Source of the DNA: Pseudomonas paralcaligenes
GTDB lineage: Bacteria; Pseudomonadota; Gammaproteobacteria; Pseudomonadales; Pseudomonadaceae
Assembly: GCF_019655855.1 (NCBI RefSeq)
Contig: NZ_BPFX01000006.1
Coordinates: forward strand, 186,001 to 250,000
Direction: 5' to 3'
DNA length: 64,000 nt
Both the position numbers and the translations under genes were made by a program. A model generated the notes under the pieces. That model was not told the DNA's origin. It worked only from the letters and a program-made list of their open reading frames with translations, and searched no databases. This document shows positions 8,689 to 17,500 of this stretch, piece by piece (position 1 is the first letter of the stretch; every line of letters begins with the position of its first letter).

Positions 8689-9738
8689 ATGCCGAACCGC
8701 CTGCTGTGCGCCCTTCTCCTCCTGCTCCTGCTGCAACCCGCCCACGCCGCTCCCGAGCAACGCCCGTTCAAGGTCTGCTGGTCGGTCTACGCCGGCTGGA
8801 TGCTGTGGGGCTACATGGCCGAACAGGGCATCGTCGACAAGTGGGCGAAGAAGTACGGCATCGAGATCCAGGTCCGCCAGGTGCCGGACTATGTCGCCTC
8901 CATCGAGCAGTACACCGCCAATCAGTACGACGCCTGCGCCATGACCAACATGGACGCCCTGACCATTCCCGCCGCCGCCGGCGTGGACTCCACCGCGCTG
9001 ATCGTCGGGGACTTCTCCGCGGGCGCCGACGGCATCTTGGTACGCGGCGGCAGCAAGGACCTGAAGGACCTCAAGGGCAAGACCATCCTGCTGGTGGAGA
9101 ACTCGGTGTCCCACTACCTGCTCAGCCGCGCCCTGGAATGGGCCCACCTGCAGCCCGGCGACGTGAAGATCGAGAACGTCTCGGACAAGGACCTCGCCCA
9201 GGTCTGGCGCAGCGGCCGGGGCGACGCGGTGGTGACCTGGAACCCGATCCTCTCCGAGCTGCGCCAGGACGGCGACAGCGTACAGGTGTTCAGTTCGCGC
9301 CACGTGCCTGGCGAGATTCTCGACCTGCTGGTGGTCAACAGCCAGACCCTGGCCCAGCACCCGGAACTAGGCCGCGCGCTCACCGGCGCCTGGTTCGAGG
9401 GCATGCGCCTGATGGGCCTGCCGACGCCCGCCGGGGCGGCCGCGCGCGCCAGGATGGCCGACGCGGCGGGCGCCACGCCCGCGGACTTCGACGAACAGCT
9501 GCGCACCATCCGTTCCTTCTATGCACCGCGCTCGGCGGTGGCCTTCGCCCGTGGCGAGAAGATGCCTGCCCTGATGGAGCGCGTGGCCGGCTTCGCCGAC
9601 GCCCAGCGCCTGCTCGGCGAGGGCAAGGGCCTGCAACGCCTGGGCATCGCCTTCAGCGACGACCGGGTGCTGGGCAACCGCTCGCAGATCATGCTGCGCT
9701 TCGACCCGGCCTACATGCAGCTCGCCGCCGACAACTAG
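8689..9738 (+). CDS. riboswitch-controlled ABC substrate-binding protein, probable guanidine/urea-related (copy 1)
   Basis: NrtA/SsuA-type periplasmic binding protein of 349 residues, often annotated as a putative urea ABC transporter component. A signal peptide (LLCALLLLLLLQPAHA) precedes the mature domain, which opens FKVCWSVYAGWMLWGY and contains TNMDALTIPAAAGVDSTALI. ATG 8689 has CCGAGG just upstream; earlier in-frame codons lie inside the riboswitch. It is clearly paralogous to the protein at 10075 along its length. The guanidine riboswitch immediately upstream argues that the ligand is guanidine or a derivative; that is inference. Confidence 0.85.
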   Translation: MPNRLLCALLLLLLLQPAHAAPEQRPFKVCWSVYAGWMLWGYMAEQGIVDKWAKKYGIEIQVRQVPDYVASIEQYTANQYDACAMTNMDALTIPAAAGVDSTALIVGDFSAGADGILVRGGSKDLKDLKGKTILLVENSVSHYLLSRALEWAHLQPGDVKIENVSDKDLAQVWRSGRGDAVVTWNPILSELRQDGDSVQVFSSRHVPGEILDLLVVNSQTLAQHPELGRALTGAWFEGMRLMGLPTPAGAAARARMADAAGATPADFDEQLRTIRSFYAPRSAVAFARGEKMPALMERVAGFADAQRLLGEGKGLQRLGIAFSDDRVLGNRSQIMLRFDPAYMQLAADN

Positions 9739-9802
9739 CTCTGAGCACCAATAACGACCACCACGCACCGATTTCGCGCACGCCGGCGCCCCGTGCCGGC
9801 CC

Positions 9803-9823
9803 CCGCGCCCTACCAGGGCGCGG
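9803..9823 (+). terminator. possible terminator after first binding-protein gene
   Basis: An eight-base stem CCGCGCCC/GGGCGCGG with loop TACCA is followed by GGTTT. The U tract is short, so it may be a weak terminator separating the first binding-protein transcript from the next promoter at 9835. Confidence 0.35.
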
Positions 9824-9834
9824 TTTGCGCCGAC

Positions 9835-9850
9835 TGGCACGATGTTCGCT
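9835..9850 (+). promoter_or_regulatory. sigma-54-type promoter before second guanidine riboswitch
   Basis: TGGCACGATGTTCGCT differs from the promoter at 8481 by one base and keeps GG-N10-GC spacing. The start would fall near 9861, upstream of the second aptamer. Conservation of promoter plus aptamer in two places marks a duplicated regulatory cassette. Confidence 0.55.
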
Positions 9851-9907
9851 TTAGCCCAGTCATGCAGAAGCACCCCTGCCGGGGCGCGGCACTACAACTT
9901 GCAATGG

Positions 9908-10007
9908 CCGACTAGGGTTCCGGCCCGTTCACCGCGACGGGTGTCTGGTCCGAGAGTTGGCGACCTCGACAGGGGTTACACGGCGGGACAAAAGCCCGGG
10001 AGAACGC
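9908..10007 (+). ncRNA. guanidine-I riboswitch (ykkC), second copy
   Basis: It contains the same ordered blocks as the first copy: CTAGGGTTCCG, GGTCCGAGAG, ACACGGCGGGA and AAAGCCCGGGAGA. It differs mainly in the variable hairpin (CCCGTTC/GACGGGT). It leads the binding protein at 10075 and, by operon organisation, the rest of the guanidine genes. Confidence 0.93.
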
Positions 10008-10074
10008 GCCACCTGATCCGTCAGGCCAGTGCCGCGCCGCTCCTGCCCGCATCCCTAGAACTGGAGGTCCATCC

Positions 10075-11139
10075 ATGCGCAAGTCCCTGTCCTCGCTGAT
10101 CGCCGCCGGCCTCGCCGCCACCCTGAGTCTCTCCGCCCAGGCCGCCCCCAAGACCGACTTCAGCGTCTGCTGGACCATCTACGCCGGCTGGATGCCGTGG
10201 GAATACGGCGCCACCCAGGGCATCGTCGACAAGTGGGCGAAGAAGTACGGCATCAGCATCGACGTGGTGCAGCTCAACGACTACGTGGAGTCGATCAACC
10301 AGTACACCGCCGGCCAGTTCGACGGCTGCACCATGACCAACATGGACGCCCTGACCATCCCCGCCGCCGGGGGCGTGGACAGCACCGCCCTGGTGATCGG
10401 CGACTTCTCCAACGGCAACGACGGCATCGTGATCAAGGGCGAGAAGAAGACCCTGGGCGACCTCAAGGGCCAGAACGTCAACCTGGTCGAGCTGTCCGTC
10501 TCCCACTACCTGCTGGCCCGCGGCCTGGAGCGCGCCGGGCTGAGCGAGAAGGACCTGAAGGTGGTCAACACCTCCGACGCCGACATGGTCGCCGCCTTCG
10601 CCACCAACGATGTGCAGGCCGTCGCCACCTGGAACCCGCTGCTGGCCGAGATCGAGGCCACTCCGGGCGTGACCAAGGTGTTCGACTCCAGCCAGATCCC
10701 CGGCGAGATCATCGACCTGATGGTGGTCAACAGCGAGACCCTGAAGGACAACCCCACCCTGGGCAAGGCGCTGACCGGCGCCTGGTACGAGATCATGGCG
10801 GCGATGAGCGCCGACTCCGCCGCAGGCATGGCTGCCCGCGAGCACATGGCCAAGGCCTCCGGCACCGACCTGGCCGGCTACGAGGCGCAGCTGGCCGCGA
10901 CCAAGATGTTCTACAGCGCCAAGGACGCGGTGGCCTTCGCCACCAGCGCGAAACTGCCGGCGACCATGACCAAGGTGGCCGAGTTCTCCTTCGCCCACGG
11001 CCTGCTCGGCGAAGGCGCGCAAAGCGCCGAAGCCATCGGCATGGCCTTCGCCAAGGGCGTCACCACCGGCGACAAGGGCAATCTCAAGCTGCGCTTCGAC
11101 CCGACCTACATGCAGATGGCGGCCGACGGCGCGCTGTAA
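10075..11139 (+). CDS. riboswitch-controlled ABC substrate-binding protein, probable guanidine/urea-related (copy 2)
   Basis: NrtA/SsuA-type binding protein of 354 residues with a signal peptide ending SLSAQA. The mature part begins DFSVCWTIYAGWMPWEYGA and shares TNMDALTIPAAGGVDSTALV and LRFDPTYMQMAADG with the protein at 8689. ATG 10075 is preceded by AACTGGAGGTCC. It is the binding protein nearest the permease and ATPase, so it is probably the main partner; copy 1 may offer a different affinity or ligand. Confidence 0.88.
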   Translation: MRKSLSSLIAAGLAATLSLSAQAAPKTDFSVCWTIYAGWMPWEYGATQGIVDKWAKKYGISIDVVQLNDYVESINQYTAGQFDGCTMTNMDALTIPAAGGVDSTALVIGDFSNGNDGIVIKGEKKTLGDLKGQNVNLVELSVSHYLLARGLERAGLSEKDLKVVNTSDADMVAAFATNDVQAVATWNPLLAEIEATPGVTKVFDSSQIPGEIIDLMVVNSETLKDNPTLGKALTGAWYEIMAAMSADSAAGMAAREHMAKASGTDLAGYEAQLAATKMFYSAKDAVAFATSAKLPATMTKVAEFSFAHGLLGEGAQSAEAIGMAFAKGVTTGDKGNLKLRFDPTYMQMAADGAL

Positions 11140-11154
11140 GGCCTGACGACACCT

Positions 11155-11198
11155 GTGGGAGCGGGCTTGCCCGCGATCGCGGCCAAGGCCGCTCCCAC
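11155..11198 (+). repeat. REP-like palindrome
   Basis: GTGGGAGCGGGCTTGCCCGCG at the start pairs with GGCCGCTCCCAC at the end. It is a standard Pseudomonas intergenic REP with the GTGGGAGC edge. It sits inside the guanidine operon between binding protein and permease and may attenuate downstream expression or stabilise upstream mRNA. Confidence 0.8.
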
Positions 11199-11215
11199 AC
11201 CTGCGAGAGACTGCC

Positions 11216-12031
11216 ATGCGCCTGATCAACCGACACCCGGACCGCGGCGGCCGCCTGCTGCTGATCCTGCTGCCCTTCGCCCTGCTGCTGTTCGCCTATT
11301 TCACCGGCTCGGCGGCGCGGCAGGCGGAGAACCCCAACGACAAGCTGCTGCCGAGCGCTTCGCAGATGGCGAGCGCGCTGGACCGCCTGGCCTTCACCGA
11401 GGACAAGCGCACCGGCGGCTACCTGTTCTGGCAGGACAGCGCGGCGAGCCTCAAGCGCCTGGGCATGGGCATCGGCATCGCCGCCCTGGCAGGGCTCACC
11501 CTCGGCATCGCCGCCGGCGTGCTGCCCCTGTTCCGCGCGCCGCTGTCGCCGCTGCTGACCGTGCTGTCGATGGTGCCGCCGCTGGCGATCCTGCCGATCC
11601 TGTTCATCGTCTTCGGCCTGGGCGAGCTGTCCAAGGTGATGCTGATCGTCATCGGCATCACCCCGGTGCTGGCCCGCGACCTGGAGCAGCGCGCCCGGGA
11701 GATTCCCGGCGAGCTGCTGATCAAGGCGCAGACCCTCGGCGCCAGCACCTGGACGCTGATCCTGCGCGTGGTCCTGCCGCAGCTGCTGCCGCGCCTGCTG
11801 ATCGCCCTGCGCCTGGTGCTCGGCTCGGCCTGGCTGTTCCTCATCGCCGCCGAGGCCATCGCCAGCACGGACGGGCTCGGCTACCGCATCTTCCTGGTCC
11901 GCCGCTACATGGCGATGGACGTGATCCTGCCGTACGTGGTGTGGATCACCCTGCTCGCCTGGCTGATGGACCTGGGGCTGCGCCAGCTCACCCGCCTGTG
12001 CTTCCCCTGGTACGAAGGAGCCAAGGCATGA
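11216..12031 (+). CDS. ABC transporter permease of the guanidine locus
   Basis: SsuC/NrtB-type inner-membrane permease of 271 residues with about six membrane segments. The first follows GGRLLLILLPFALLLFAYF. A cytoplasmic EAA-type loop with LLIKAQTLGASTWTLILRVVLPQL contacts the ATPase. It overlaps the ATPase start by ATGA (12028-12031), indicating coupling. With only one permease and one ATPase here, the two upstream binding proteins probably share this channel. Confidence 0.9.
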   Translation: MRLINRHPDRGGRLLLILLPFALLLFAYFTGSAARQAENPNDKLLPSASQMASALDRLAFTEDKRTGGYLFWQDSAASLKRLGMGIGIAALAGLTLGIAAGVLPLFRAPLSPLLTVLSMVPPLAILPILFIVFGLGELSKVMLIVIGITPVLARDLEQRAREIPGELLIKAQTLGASTWTLILRVVLPQLLPRLLIALRLVLGSAWLFLIAAEAIASTDGLGYRIFLVRRYMAMDVILPYVVWITLLAWLMDLGLRQLTRLCFPWYEGAKA

Positions 12032-12828
12032 GTTTCATCCAGGTCAACAACGTCTGGCAGCAGTACGGCGACCAGGTCGTGCTGGAGCGGCTGAACCTGA
12101 TCGTGCGCGAAGGCGAGTTCTGCACCCTGGTCGGCGCCTCCGGCTGCGGCAAGTCCACCTTCCTGCGCCTGCTGCTGGGCCAGGAGCGGCCGAGCCGCGG
12201 CGAAATCCTCCTGGCCGGCCAGCCGCTGGCCGCCGAACCGGACGCCAGCCGCGGGGTGGTCTTCCAGCGCTACTCGGTGTTCCCCCACCTGAGCGTGCTG
12301 GACAACGTCGCCATCGGCCTGGAACTGCCGCGCTCGCCCCTGCTCGGCCGGCTGTTCGGCGCGGCCAAGCGCGAGGCCCGTGCCCAGGCCGAGGCGGTGC
12401 TGCGCAAGGTCGGCCTCGGCCACGCCCTGGACAAGTACCCCAGCCAGCTCTCCGGCGGCATGCAGCAGCGCCTGGCCATTGCCCAGGCGCTGATCATGAA
12501 GCCGCGCGTGCTGCTGCTCGACGAGCCCTTCGGCGCCCTCGACCCGGGCATCCGCAAGGACATGCACGCCCTGCTGCTGGAGCTGTGGAGCGAGACCCGG
12601 CCGACCGTGTTCATGGTCACCCACGACCTGTCGGAAGGCTTCAGCCTCGGCACCCGACTGCTGGTGTTCGACAAGACCCGCGTCGACCCGCACGCGCCCA
12701 ACGCCTTCGGCGCGCGCATCACCTACGACATCCCCCTCAACGCCGACCGCCGCGCCACAAGCGCCGCGCTCGACACGCTGCCGGCCCAGCTGGTCGACAG
12801 CCTGCAACCCACTACCCAAGGAGCCTGA
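12028..12828 (+). CDS. ABC transporter ATP-binding protein of the guanidine locus
   Basis: Cytoplasmic ATPase of 266 residues. It shows Walker A (GASGCGKST), the Q-loop (VVFQRYSVFPHL), signature LSGGMQQRLAIAQALI, Walker B (VLLLDEPFGALD) and the switch His (MVTHDLSEG). The start overlaps the permease stop; the open frame upstream is a shadow of the permease. It powers import of the operon's substrate, inferred to be guanidine or a related compound. Confidence 0.92.
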   Translation: MSFIQVNNVWQQYGDQVVLERLNLIVREGEFCTLVGASGCGKSTFLRLLLGQERPSRGEILLAGQPLAAEPDASRGVVFQRYSVFPHLSVLDNVAIGLELPRSPLLGRLFGAAKREARAQAEAVLRKVGLGHALDKYPSQLSGGMQQRLAIAQALIMKPRVLLLDEPFGALDPGIRKDMHALLLELWSETRPTVFMVTHDLSEGFSLGTRLLVFDKTRVDPHAPNAFGARITYDIPLNADRRATSAALDTLPAQLVDSLQPTTQGA

Positions 12829-12830
12829 GC

Positions 12831-13559
12831 ATGACTGCCTCTCTCGCCCTGCGCCCCACCCTCTACGAGGAGACCGTCCCCGGTGGCGGCCACACCTCCT
12901 TCGTGCTCAAGCGCGGCCAGCTGCTGCGCATCACCGACCTTGAAGGCGGCGCCAACGTCAGCCTGCTGCTGCTCTCCGCCGCCGAGAAGAGCGAGCGCCT
13001 GAACCTGCCGGACACCCTCAAGTGTCAGCACACCGCCAGGCTCACCGCCGGCCACTGCCTGTACTCGGACATGGGCCGCGTGCTCGCCGCCGTCACCGCC
13101 GACACCTGTGGCTGGCACGACAGCTTCGGCGGCGTGCTCAACGCCGCGGAAACGGCGGAGAAATACGGTCAGGGCCGCTACCAGGAACTGCGCAACGGCT
13201 TCTTCCGCAACGGCGAGGACAACCTGCTGGTGGAAATGGGCAAGTGGAACCTGAACCTGCAGGACCTGCTGATGACCCTCAACCTGTTCAGCAAGGTGAC
13301 GGTCGACGAAGGCGGCCGCTTCCACTTCGAGCCCGGCAACTCCAGGGCCGGCGACTACGTCGAGCTGTATGCGCCGATGGACTGCCTGGTGGTGCTCACC
13401 GCCCTGCAGCACCCGCTGGACCCCAACCCGCTCTACGCGCCCAGGCAGGTGCAACTGAGCTGGAGCAAGGTCGAGAGCGACGGCATCAGCGTGCTCTGCC
13501 GCACCTCGCGCCCGGAGAACGGCCGCGGCTTCCACAACACCGAACGCCTGTACCTGTGA
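12831..13559 (+). CDS. DUF1989 urea-carboxylase-associated protein, probable carboxyguanidine deiminase subunit (first)
   Basis: A 242-residue DUF1989 protein of the urea-amidolyase-associated type. These two-subunit proteins have been shown in Pseudomonas to be carboxyguanidine deiminases, releasing ammonia from carboxyguanidine to give allophanate. Visible motifs are [33 protein letters not shown] and [14 protein letters not shown]. The metal/active-site DTCG-HD cluster is shared with the next gene. It lies 2 bp after the ATPase stop, with GGAGCC as ribosome binding site. Confidence 0.88.
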   Translation: MTASLALRPTLYEETVPGGGHTSFVLKRGQLLRITDLEGGANVSLLLLSAAEKSERLNLPDTLKCQHTARLTAGHCLYSDMGRVLAAVTADTCGWHDSFGGVLNAAETAEKYGQGRYQELRNGFFRNGEDNLLVEMGKWNLNLQDLLMTLNLFSKVTVDEGGRFHFEPGNSRAGDYVELYAPMDCLVVLTALQHPLDPNPLYAPRQVQLSWSKVESDGISVLCRTSRPENGRGFHNTERLYL

Positions 13560-13570
13560 GGACACCGACC

Positions 13571-14206
13571 ATGAGCCTTACTGCCAGCACCAAGCACGCC
13601 GCCAGCGCCGCCTTCCGCCACGTCATCCCGGCCGGCGAACCCTACCTGTTCGAAGTCAGGGCCGGACAGACCCTGCGCCTGCTCGACCTGGAGGGCAACC
13701 AGGCCGTCGACACCCTGTTCTACAGCGCCCGCAACCCGCGCGAGCGCTACGACCCGCAACGTACCCTGCGCAAGCAGAACGGCGCCTACCTGACCACCGG
13801 CACGGTGCTCTGGTCCAACCTGGGCAACCCGCTGCTGACCATCGTCGCCGACACCTGCGGCCGCCACGACACCCTCGGCGGCGCCTGCGCCCAGGAGAGC
13901 AACACGGTCCGCTACGCCCTCGACAAGCGCTACATGCACAGCTGCCGCGACAACTTCCTGCGCGCCAGCCTGCGCGACGGCCGCCTGGAGAAACGCGACA
14001 TCGGCGCCAACATCAACTTCTTCATGAACGTGCCGGTGACCCCCGAGGGCGGCCTGACCTTCGAGGACGGCATCTCCGCCCCGGGCAAGTACGTCGAACT
14101 GGAGGCGCACATGGACGTCATCGTGCTGATCTCCAACTGCCCGCAGCTGAACAACCCCTGCAACGGCTGGAACCCGACCCCGGCCGAGGTGCTGGTATGG
14201 GACTGA
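13571..14206 (+). CDS. DUF1989 urea-carboxylase-associated protein, probable carboxyguanidine deiminase subunit (second)
   Basis: A 211-residue DUF1989 protein, paralogous to its neighbour: [33 protein letters not shown] and [13 protein letters not shown] occur in the same order. It is expected to pair with the preceding subunit as the carboxyguanidine deiminase acting on the product of the carboxylase at 14574. It starts 11 bp after its neighbour. A 367-bp repeat-rich gap follows before the carboxylase, so the last gene may be expressed less. Confidence 0.88.
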   Translation: MSLTASTKHAASAAFRHVIPAGEPYLFEVRAGQTLRLLDLEGNQAVDTLFYSARNPRERYDPQRTLRKQNGAYLTTGTVLWSNLGNPLLTIVADTCGRHDTLGGACAQESNTVRYALDKRYMHSCRDNFLRASLRDGRLEKRDIGANINFFMNVPVTPEGGLTFEDGISAPGKYVELEAHMDVIVLISNCPQLNNPCNGWNPTPAEVLVWD

Positions 14207-14212
14207 AAAAAG

Positions 14213-14272
14213 GTAGCCCGGATGCAACCCGGAAAGCCGGCAACGCCCCGCCCCGGATTGCATCCAGGCTAC
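14213..14272 (+). repeat. inverted repeat of GTAGCCCGGATGCA type
   Basis: GTAGCCCGGATGCAACCCGG at the left pairs with CCGGATTGCATCCAGGCTAC at the right, forming a long imperfect hairpin. It lies 6 bp after the second DUF1989 gene. This is a common dispersed intergenic palindrome in Pseudomonas. Confidence 0.75.
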
Positions 14273-14373
14273 GGCGCTGGCTGTTCCTGCTGTGCCAGAG
14301 CCGCTCGGGGCAGTGCCTGGAGCACAAGGCTCCACCCCATCCGTGACGGTGCGCTGCCTCTGTGCAAACACCT

Positions 14374-14435
14374 GTGGGAGCGGACTTGTCCGCGAGCTTT
14401 TACCAGGCCAAGTTCGCGGACAAGTCCGCTCCCAC
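14374..14435 (+). repeat. REP-type palindrome with 22-bp stem
   Basis: GTGGGAGCGGACTTGTCCGC and its reverse complement flank an 18-base loop, giving a perfect 22-bp stem when the adjoining GA/TC is included. It is the same family as the element at 11155. Together with the palindrome at 14213 it fills the gap before the carboxylase gene. The rest of the gap (14436-14573) shows no further gene. Confidence 0.85.
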
Positions 14436-14573
14436 GGTGATTGGTTCACCAATGAAATCAGCCGGTTACTTTATGTTTGATAGAAGCGAGCCTGCGCTGA
14501 TCCACCACCCCGGACGACCGGGGTGCAGACCGAATGACGGCGGGACGGCCCGCCACCCCATGAGGCAAACCTC

Positions 14574-17500
14574 ATGTTCGACACACTGCTGATCGCCAAC
14601 CGCGGCGCCATCGCCTGCCGCATCCTGCGCACCCTGCGCCAGCTCGACGTGAAAGGCGTCGCCGTCTATTCCGAGGCGGACGCCGCCAGCCTGCACATCC
14701 AGCAGGCCGACGAGGCCCACTCCCTGGGCGAAGGCCCGGCCGCGCAGACCTACCTGGTGGTCGACAAGATTCTGGGCATCGCGAAGCGCAGCGGCGCCCG
14801 AGCCATCCACCCCGGCTACGGCTTCCTCTCCGAGAACGCCGCCTTCGCCGAAGCCTGCGAGGCCGCCGGTATCGCTTTCGTCGGGCCGACGCCGGAACAG
14901 CTGCGCGTGTTCGGCCTCAAGCACACCGCCCGCGCGCTGGCCAAGCAGCACGGCGTGCCGCTGCTGGAAGGCACCGAACTGCTGGAAGACCTCGACGCCG
15001 CGCTGGCCGCCGGTGAGCGGGTCGGCTACCCGGTGATGCTCAAGAGCACCGCCGGCGGCGGCGGCATCGGCATGCGCGTGTGCCGCAGCGCGGAGGAGCT
15101 GAGCGACGCCTTCGACGCGGTCAAGCGCCTGGGGCAGAACAACTTCAGCGACAGCGGCGTGTTCATCGAGAAATACATCCAGCGCGCCCGCCACCTGGAA
15201 GTGCAGGTGTTCGGCGACGGCCACGGCGAGGTGCTGGCCATGGGCGTGCGCGACTGCTCGGTGCAGCGGCGCAACCAGAAGGTGCTGGAGGAAACCCCGG
15301 CGCCCAACCTACCGGCCGGCATGGCCGAGGAACTGTGCGCGGCGGCCATCGAGCTGGCCAGGGCGGTCAGCTACCGCAGCGCCGGCACCGTCGAGTTCGT
15401 CTACGACAGCGAGGCCGAGCGCTTCTACTTCCTCGAAGTGAACACCCGCCTGCAGGTGGAGCACGGCGTCACCGAACAGGTGTGGGGCGTCGACCTGGTG
15501 CGCTGGATGATCGAGCTGGCCGCCGGCGACCTGCCGCCACTGGCCGAACTGGCGAAGACACTGCAACCCAACGGCCACGCCATCCAGGCGCGGCTATACG
15601 CCGAGGACCCGGGCCGCGACTTCCAGCCCAGCCCCGGCCTGCTCACCGCCGTGCAATTCCCGGCAGCCGACGGCAAGGCCCTGCGCATCGACACCTGGGT
15701 CGAGGCCGGCTGCGAGATACCGCCCTACTTCGACCCGATGATCGCCAAGCTGATCGCCTGGGCACCGAGCCGCGCCGAGGCCGCCGCCGCGCTGGACCGG
15801 GCGCTGGCCGGCTCGCTGCTGTACGGCGTGGAGACCAACCGCGACTACCTGCGGCAGATCATCGAGGACGCCCCCTTCGCCAGCGGCTCGCCCTGGACCC
15901 GCTGCCTGGAAGGCCTGGTCTACCGGGCCGACACCTTCGAGGTGCTGTCCGCCGGCACCCAGACCACGGTGCAGGACTACCCCGGCCGCCTCGGCTACTG
16001 GGCCGTCGGCGTGCCGCCCTCCGGGCCGATGGACGACCGCGCGCTGCGCCTGGGCAACCGCCTGCTCGGCAACGACGAGGGCGCCGCCGGCCTGGAAATC
16101 ACCATGAGCGGCCCGCTGCTGCGCTTCAACACCGACGCCGTGGTGGCGGTGACCGGCACGACCATCCCGCTGAGCGTGGACGGCGCCCCACAGCCGATGA
16201 ACACCGCGCTGCTGGTCGAAGCCGGCAGCACCCTGGCCCTCGGCACCCTCGCCGGCAGCGGCGCGCGCAGCTACCTGTGCCTGCGCGGCGGCCTGCAGGT
16301 ACCGGAGTACCTGGGCTCGCGGAGCACCTTCACCCTCGGCCAGTTCGGCGGCCACGGCGGCCGCGCCCTGCGCGCCGGCGACGTGCTGCATCTGCCGCCC
16401 CTGGCCGACCGCCAGGCCGGCGCGCGCCTGCCCGCCGGGCTGTGCACCGAACTGCCCGCCGTGCGCCAGCTGCGGGTGATCTACGGTCCCCACGGCGCGC
16501 CGGAATACTTCACCCCGGCTTACATCGACACCTTCCTCGCCACCGACTGGGAAGTGCACTTCAACTCCAGCCGCACCGGCGTGCGCCTGATCGGCCCGAA
16601 ACCGGAGTGGGTGCGCGACAGCGGAGGCGAGGCCGGACTGCACCCGTCGAACATCCACGACAACCCCTACGCCATCGGCGCGGTGGACTTCACCGGCGAC
16701 ATGCCGGTGATCCTCGGCCCGGACGGCCCCAGCCTGGGCGGCTTCGTCTGCCCGGTGACCATCATCGAGGCCGACCTCTGGCAGCTCGGCCAGCTCAAGG
16801 CCGGCGACAAGGTGCGCTTCGTGCCGGTGGACATCACCACGGCGCGGGAACTGGCGCAGGCGCGTAACGCGGAGACCGTGCTTCTCTCCCCTCTCCCTCT
16901 GGGAGAGGGGGCGGGGGTGAGGGACCTCTCAGCGCACACCGATCGTCCCTCACCCCAACCCTCTCCCAAAGGGAGAGGGGGCTGGTCCGTGGATGACCTG
17001 GCCTCCCCCATCGTCCTCGACCTCGGCCGCGACGACACCCACCTTGTCGCGCGCCTGTCCGGCGACACCCACCTGCTGCTGGAGATCGGCCAGCCCGAAC
17101 TCGACCTGGTGCTGCGCTTCCGTGGCCATGCGCTGATGCAGGCACTGGAGGCCAAACAGCTCGACGGGGTGATCGACCTGACCCCGGGTATCCGCTCGCT
17201 GCAGGTTCACTACCAGCCGGAAACCCTGCCGCTGGCGCGCCTGCTGGAGGTCGTCGCCGGCGAATGGGACGCCGTGTGCGCCGCGCGCGACCTCAAGGTG
17301 CCGTCGCGCATCGTCCACCTGCCGCTGTCCTGGGACGACCCGGCCTGCCAGCTGGCCATCGAGAAATACATGACCACGGTGCGCAAGGACGCCCCCTGGT
17401 GCCCGAGCAACCTGGAGTTCATCCGCCGGATCAACGACCTGCTGGACCTCGACGAGGTGCACCGCACCGTGTTCGACGCCAGCTACCTGGTGATGGGCCT

